From: Nepenthes gracilis
Lineage: Eukaryota; Streptophyta; Magnoliopsida; Caryophyllales; Nepenthaceae
Assembly: GCA_033239525.1 (NCBI GenBank)
Contig: BSYO01000015.1
Coordinates: 18,103,713 to 18,167,712, forward strand
Direction: 5' to 3'
Length of the DNA stretch: 64,000 nt
The notes beneath the pieces are model-generated. The model searched no databases. It was not told the DNA's origin and saw only the letters and a program-made list of their open reading frames with translations. The position numbers and the translations under genes are program-made. Shown here piece after piece: positions 58,741 to 64,000 of the stretch (position 1 is the stretch's first letter; each line of letters opens with the position of its first letter).

Positions 58741-59026
58741 AAAATAAAGCTTTTTTCTTTGAATAATGGTAAAAAAAATTATTATTATAAATTACCATCT
58801 TATTTATCATATATTCTACAAATAAAATATTAGAATGTTAATTCATAACTTATTCTATTATCACAATTCTACGAATAAAATATTAAAATTTTATTCATAA
58901 CTTATTCTATTTCAATAATTAAATATGAAAATAATAATTTTAAACTCTATCCCCTTTCTATTTTCCTCATGAGAATAATTATTTTATTCCACCTTATTCT
59001 ATTCCATTAACCAAATATAATATAAG
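58741..59026. mobile_element. MITE-like element, family copy 2 (right part)
   Basis: Parallels 44700-44933: TTTTTTCTTTGAATAATGG, CAAATAAAATATTAGAATG, TTCATAACTTATTCTATT and the end CATTAACCAAATATAATATA. It contains an internal duplication of the ATAAAATATTARAAT part. The left end is not recognised. Confidence 0.5.
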
Positions 59027-59998
59027 AGCAATTTCTATTATCATTAATAAACAGATAATGGAGACAATGCCCCGATCTTGGCTCCAACGCAGCCCAATTG
59101 TAGAAATGTAAAATTATAAAAAATTATTTTTAAAAATATAGATACTAAGTTTTTTTGGGGGGAATAGGAGACGATGGTTTTGAGTCCACTTATTTTCAAT
59201 TGAAGAACTTAACTGATGTAAAGTTATATAATAATATTAACCTTTTATTTAATTTGGTGGTCCGATCAATAATTTTTTGTTTATGTACATTGATAGTATC
59301 ATTTCATTTATTTTAACAGTACCTTATGATGTTATAAATTACGAAGAAATTTCAAATGAGAAAAGATTTGCGGCTGACACCTAGTCCCTCACAATATATA
59401 ATGAAATTTTAATCTATAATCAAATGATCGAGTTGAGCCAATGATTAACACTAGCCCATTTTTATTATAGATGAAACCTATCAATTAATTTTTTGATTTT
59501 AATTAGTAAGAAGGATCTTAAACTAAGAACTAGGCTCTTGAAACTGACAAATGACATCTTGAGCAGTTATAATAATTAAATTTATTAATATTTTTGATAT
59601 GAAAAATGCTATCATATAAATAATCACATTCAATTTGATAATTTTGTTTATAATATAGATATTTTAATATTTAATATTGATAATGTAAATTCAACTCTCA
59701 GGGCGTTGGATAACCCGTTCCCGCCAACACAGTACATGTGATACGGACCTTATTTAACATTACTTACTACTCTATTCACCGAGTAGAACTGCAACTATTA
59801 ACTCCATACATTTTTGAGGGAAATAATCTCATATATTTTAAGTATTCTCCTATTTTTTTATTAATATTTATAAATTTAATATTGGAAACTTTATAACGCA
59901 ATAATTATAATTATAGCGATATATTTACAAAGAAATTAATCTAACGGCTGAGCAAATAAACGAGTGCTGCTATTATTACTCTCTGTCTTGGAAAATTT
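59027..59998. other. Intergenic AT-rich region, 3' of host gene 2
   Basis: No coding region seen. It includes the 3' flank of the minus-strand gene. Confidence 0.5.
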
Positions 59999-60826
59999 TC
60001 ACAGAAAGATGAAGCATTCTAAAGAAACAACTGGGTTTTCAAGAGACTCTGCAGGAGTGGCTGGCCACCTGCTAATTGCTCTAGTGTTTTCCTTCACCTT
60101 CCTCCCACTTTCCGGGTGGATCATTCGAGCCCGACCCGGTGAAGGCCCAGTCTTCCTACCAGGCGGGCTCCGACCCAGATTTGATCTGCTCCCTCCGGAA
60201 GCATTACACCGGGTCGCCGGCGACATGTACGTCTCACCCGAATCCTCAACCAGCTCGCGTCTGACCCAACTCTGACCAGTTTTCCGAGACACGCCCGACA
60301 CAGTAGCCGCCTCATTCGTCCTACGCGAAGACGGGGCGAGTCTTCTGGCCGAAAACCTACAGGAACTATTCAATCTTTTCTGTGCCAAATCCTCGGAGAG
60401 TGGCGAATCCTTCCTACAGCGCCTCGCGGGCGATGTGTTGTAGCGTTGCGGAACCTCGCCGGCGCCTCTGCCAAGTTGGAGAAAAGCTTCAAGCTTCTGA
60501 GGAATGGCGATGGCGGTAAGACTCTCACTCACCTCAGATAACTCCGAGATCTCCTCCGGCGACATTTTTGCTTTTGTGGGTCTGTCGAAAGTTGGGGTTT
60601 TTTGTCGAGTTTTGAGCTCTCCGAGGAGATGATCTCCGCTGTCGCTGGTTTCAAAGGCCTGAGATTTGCCTTTGGGGATCTCGGAGAGGACTTCTTTTAC
60701 TGTTTCTTCCTCAGCTCTTGGCGGTGATTTGGAGATGGCAGCGTTGTTACGGCGTTGGGGTTTCTTCAGGGATGGTATTCGTCGCCGATGGTTATATTCT
60801 TTGGGAATGCTGATACAACAGCCCAT
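59999..60826 (-). CDS. MGCC-type lipid-anchored basic protein, unknown function (275 aa)
   Basis: A single open frame runs from the ATG at 60826 to the TGA at 59999. The N-terminus MGCCISIPKE has Gly2 for N-myristoylation and Cys3/Cys4 for palmitoylation, so plasma-membrane anchoring is likely. A basic cluster follows (residues 13-27, HRRRIPSLKKPQRR). The middle has an acidic Ser/Glu stretch (SPEEISELSEVSES, 89-102). The C-terminal half is Ser/Arg/Pro-rich with many SP and RS sites (PATRCNASGGSRSNLGRSPP) and ends SLECFIFL. It resembles uncharacterised plant MGC-type proteins, often labelled serine/arginine-rich. No catalytic motif is seen. GC content is above its surroundings, as for a real exon. 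The opposite-strand ORF 59964-60275 is a shadow. Introns are not evident. Confidence 0.75.
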   Translation of the reverse strand: MGCCISIPKEYNHRRRIPSLKKPQRRNNAAISKSPPRAEEETVKEVLSEIPKGKSQAFETSDSGDHLLGELKTRQKTPTFDRPTKAKMSPEEISELSEVSESLTAIAIPQKLEAFLQLGRGAGEVPQRYNTSPARRCRKDSPLSEDLAQKRLNSSCRFSARRLAPSSRRTNEAATVSGVSRKTGQSWVRRELVEDSGETYMSPATRCNASGGSRSNLGRSPPGRKTGPSPGRARMIHPESGRKVKENTRAISRWPATPAESLENPVVSLECFIFL

Positions 60827-61069
60827 TTTTTGATTGAGAATGAAGCAGGGTGAAGCTGTGCTAATCCATGGATTTGCGGGTCTTCGGTTTCAGTTTTGGG
60901 AGGGGATTTGTGGAGCGAAAATGGTGGCGGTGAGGGTAAGGAGAGAAGGTGTAGTTTGGAGTGTTGGGTCTGGAATGTTTGCTGGAGTTATACAGATCGC
61001 AGGGAACAGTTGGGGAGATAGACAAAAGGGCAGGGGAGAAGAAGTGGGCCACTAAATTGAATTGCGTTT

Positions 61070-61500
61070 CTTGCCGTCATTGTTTTCCAACGGTTTTATT
61101 TTTTTATTTTGGAAAAAAAAAAATACTCATTCATATTTGCTTAGCTTGAGTGTTGGAGGTTTATGTCAGGCTTTTGGAATTTAAATATCTAAATATTTGG
61201 TAATTAATCAATGTTATTGTTACAGTTAAAATGCTAAAAGCAAATTTAGAATTCTTCAAAACTGATACTATTACTTATAGAAAATTAAATTAATAGTAAT
61301 TTAACTAACTATTATTTTATAATTGCAAGTTGTCAAATATAATAATATCATTGTAATGTTATATTTTTTAAATTATAATATTTCTGAATCTGATTATTTT
61401 ATAAACATTTGTGTATCATTGTGTTTATTATTCCTCATATATATGACAATAAAGTGAATTACATAAATATTCTCATCGATATTATCCATTACCAGTATTA
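61070..61500. other. Intergenic, 5' of host gene 2, no element recognised
   Basis: AT-rich. It may hold the distal promoter of the minus-strand gene, but I cannot name a TATA box with confidence. Confidence 0.4.
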
Positions 61501-61664
61501 GATCCATACTTGTGAGCTTCAGAAGGTCACCGGCTTCGTCATTTTCTTTGGCCCACCAAATCCATGCCCATGCCCATCGGATCTGGATCCATATTCCGCA
61601 TCCATCACCAATGTCAGATCCATATTTGCTGGCAGTTGAAGGTCACTGGCATTATCATTCTCCT
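61490..61664. repeat. Two ~60-bp direct repeats, 114 bp apart
   Basis: TACCAGTATTAGATCCATAC...GAAGGTCACCGGCTTCGTCATT (61490-61550) resembles ACCAATGTCAGATCCATATT...GAAGGTCACTGGCATTATCATT (61606-61664). Confidence 0.65.
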
Positions 61665-61809
61665 GGTCCAAATCTACCCATTTTCTTTCCCCCAAGCTTA
61701 TTGCTGCTGCTGCTGCAAAGTCTCTTAGAGAAGATGACACGCACAAACGCAGCGTTTCGGTGACCTGGCAACTCAAACGCATCACTTTGACTGAGTGAAG
61801 ACGCGCCAA
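61519..61809 (-). CDS. Doubtful ORF or gene fragment over the repeat (96 aa)
   Basis: The minus-strand frame reads SLRDFAAAAAISLGERKWVD, then LDQENDNASDLQLPANMDLT. Composition looks more protein-like than its surroundings and the direct repeat falls within it, with both units in the same frame. I do not recognise a family and see no promoter or splice signals. It may be a captured or decayed gene fragment. Confidence 0.2.
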   Translation of the reverse strand: MARLHSVKVMRLSCQVTETLRLCVSSSLRDFAAAAAISLGERKWVDLDQENDNASDLQLPANMDLTLVMDAEYGSRSDGHGHGFGGPKKMTKPVTF

Positions 61810-62879
61810 TTGCCCTCATGAAAATGCTGCATTTTAAGTAACAACGTCATAAAATGTTGCGTTTCATTTGGTGAAGACATGTTTGTTGCCCTTCATTGAA
61901 ACAGTGCTCTCTAAACACCGAAGCAACAAAATGCTATGCTTCTATTTTGGTTCGCGGCCAAACATTGCGGAAATCGTCCATCACTATGCACTATTCACGG
62001 ACTGTTCACAGCTCCACTTGACGGCCCATTTGGCCCCCTTTTATTTGTAGCCATTTTTTTTATAGGCTGTAGAGGCCCGTGGCCTGTTCACGGACTTTGG
62101 TTTGAATCTACCAAGGCCTCGGTATTATATAGGCATCCTAGACTTTCACTCAACAGTTTTGTTGTTGAACTTATTTTTGATAAAACGTGATTTCAAACTA
62201 ATAAATACCAACACATAGAGATTGTTTTTGTGGTTGCTTCACTACCTTCTTGTTCCAAATTTTTGCACTAATCATTCAAATTAGACACCCAACGATCGTA
62301 TGATTTTGATATATGCAAATACTATTATGTATCACCTTTTAGGTTATTGACTTTACTCATTACAATTATATGACTTTTGACTAATATCAATTTTCTACGA
62401 AAGTAAGACCATTTGATGCACCAATTATTCATATTGTCATACTAGCTCTATTTTCACATCATTGATCTCTATTTTTTATAGTTAAATTATCTATTCATTA
62501 TCATATTCTCTATTATGTACAGTATAATTATGTGATTTAAGTTTAGAATGTCACTTTCTTTTTATGGTTACAATATATAGGATCTACAAACGTGTTAACT
62601 TGTTTAGACAGGTCATAAGGTTTGGACATTTGTTTAAGCTAAACACACATCATATCCTAACCCATCTTTCCAAATGTATTACTCTTCACATTGGATCAAC
62701 CAAATTCAGCTTTTGCGGTATCCATAACTTGGTCATATTTCAAATTTAAAATTTTGTTGTTAGCATTTACATGTTGTCTAGGTACCATTAGTGATAAATT
62801 TTTTGATTATATAGTTTGTTAGTTTGATAAATGCAAAGTATTATCTTTTAATTTCAATATGTTTCTTATACTCTTTTTG
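61810..62879. other. Intergenic / unrecognised element sequence
   Basis: Mixed to AT-rich. The final part may include earlier copia pol sequence (before the integrase core), but I cannot align it. ORFs at 61868-62190 and 62564-62749 are unsupported. Confidence 0.4.
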
Positions 62880-64000
62880 ATTTTATTCATTTTGACAAAT
62901 GAGGCCTCATGCCTATACTTATGAAGGGGGATCAAAATATTTTATTTGTCTTTATTGATGACTGTTCTTATCATAATGGATATATCTTTTATATCAACGA
63001 TTTGATTTGCACAAAATATATTAAGAATTATATAACATAGTGTATATATATTTTTAAAACAAGTCAAGACTTTTAAATCAGATAATACTAATAAATATTA
63101 TGAGTCATTATTCATTAGCATCATAAAGTCCCATTGCACCATTCACTAAAAATCATCCCTTAGGACGTCCCAACAAAATGGGCGTATTGAAAAAAAATTT
63201 AGTCATCTTCTTAATAGTGTTTGTTCATTGGTCATTTCTACTACTCTACCTAAAAAATTTTAGAGAAAAGTTATCATCACTATAGCTGATATTATTAATG
63301 GTCTTCCATGCTCAATCAACCAGAATCAAATCCCATTTGAGCATTTTCCTGAAAAACAATCTCACTATAGTTTTTTCAATATCTTTAGATATGTTTCCTC
63401 TACTCTTCATCAAACTCATGAAAGAAATAAATTGAAACCCTGAACTCGTCTATGTTACTTTGTTGGGTATTTAATTGAATATAAAGGATATTAATACTAT
63501 AATCCTTTGAGAATTGAATTGAACATAACAAATATTAATGTTATAATCCTATCTCAAATAAACTTTATATCTCTTGTTAAGTAATCTCTTGAGAGCACAA
63601 AATATCTACTAGTTTATTCATACTCTCTCCCACACCTATCAAATACTCTAAAACCTTCATCAATTAGTTACTAGATCTATTTTCTAATTCTATACCTACC
63701 ACGTCATTTTTCCACAGTTCAGTTCCGTAACCTATCAACGATCCTCATATGCCTATCCATGATAAGGCCACTTTGTCCATGGATCCACCTATAGACTCCC
63801 ACTCCAATGATATTCCTATTTATCATTTCATTTGGATATGTGATCTTTTTTCTTACTATGCCACTTTTATTATTTTCTCGTCTTTGCCACATTATATGAA
63901 CTTACTACCTATCAAGAAGATAAATTTTATCGTTATTGATAATAAGCAATGACTAAAATGAACTTTCATCCATTGAAATAAACTGCACATTATATTAGGT
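62880..64000 (+). pseudogene. Ty1/copia pol relic: integrase core, cut by window edge
   Basis: Across stops and shifts the frames read FIHFDK (first catalytic Asp, relatives have HSDVWG), FVFIDDCSYHNGYIF, KSDNTNKYYESLF (second Asp) and SQQNGRIEKKFSHLLNSVCS (Glu). IIADIINGLPCSINQNQIPF, FNIFRYVSSTLHQTHERNKL and CYFVGYLIEYKGY follow. This is the standard order of copia integrase and its C-terminal tail (to about 63515). After it comes Pro/Ser-containing linker sequence, as before the copia reverse transcriptase (63700-63950), then the window ends. A 44-bp-period duplication lies at 63473-63555. Inactive. Confidence 0.75.

Noticed and set aside
59964..60275. Plus-strand 103-codon ORF
   Set aside because: Shadow of the 275-codon minus-strand gene with the MGCC N-terminus.
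60834..61149. Small ORFs on both strands upstream of host gene 2
   Set aside because: They lie in its 5' leader or promoter and lack recognisable features.
1..64000. tRNA, rRNA or organelle insertions
   Set aside because: No cloverleaf boxes, 5S-like or organelle gene sequence was recognised by eye. A tRNA scan would be needed to exclude short ones.

Overview
The window looks like nuclear DNA of a flowering plant, probably a eudicot. It has AT-rich intergenic sequence, GT-AG introns, two plausible host genes and a dense layer of decayed LTR retrotransposons. There is no prokaryotic organisation: no operons, ribosome binding sites or CRISPR. The species cannot be fixed from what is visible.

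Host genes. (1) A two-exon gene on + (18141-18419 and 22175-22363, 155 aa) encodes a small single-pass membrane protein of unknown function. (2) A single-exon gene on - (59999-60826, 275 aa) begins MGCC and is probably a lipid-anchored basic protein of unknown function. Everything else is mobile-element sequence or AT-rich DNA in which I see no gene.

Layout. 1-1649: 5' end (gag start, primer site, LTR) of a minus-strand Ty3/gypsy element cut by the window edge. 2181-14857: a series of lone LTRs of related families (2181, 8112, 9468, 10808, 11479, and 13792 on -), plus a possible copia LTR at about 5818-6741. 15840-16960: GC-rich LTR-like block. 17799-23353: host gene 1 and its 3' flank. 23354-27354: GC-rich 3' part of a minus-strand element carrying a plus-strand accessory ORF. 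27355-29566: a second, strangely mosaic copy of the host-gene 3' region. 29681-30488: another LTR. 31127-31772: a terminal-inverted-repeat element. 34910 to about 41360: a deleted Ty3 element (gag joined to integrase, no reverse transcriptase, accessory ORF on -). 44414-44933, 45443-45570 and 58741-59026: copies of one MITE-like family. 45571-56788: a near-complete but dead Ty3/gypsy element (LTR, gag, protease, RT, RNase H, integrase, antisense ORF, LTR). 57161-58263: a reverse LTR in AT-rich repeats. 62880-64000: Ty1/copia integrase relic running off the right edge.

Common theme. The Ty3 elements share an LTR tail (a TTGAGYGTCGGAG-like motif), a primer site resembling TGGCGCC..CTG, internal minisatellites, and an extra ORF encoded opposite to gag-pol next to the 3' LTR. 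These traits point to the Tat lineage. The antisense ORF carries a domain I recognise as the plant 'putative gypsy type transposon' family (PF04195-like), present in three separate elements. In the main element it stays in one frame for 523 codons, broken only by stop codons. LTRs and an upstream 56-bp array carry repeated GGTCAA/TTGACC (W-box-like) motifs, so defence- or stress-linked control of these elements is a testable idea.

Most unusual observation: segment 27355-29566 reads as a patchwork of the host-gene copy (21233-23353) and the neighbouring retroelement, at a scale of 10-20 bases and in collinear order. That is either an assembly consensus artefact or an exceptional conversion pattern, and should be resolved before the region is used. 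I found no convincing evidence of a wholly new kind of biological system.
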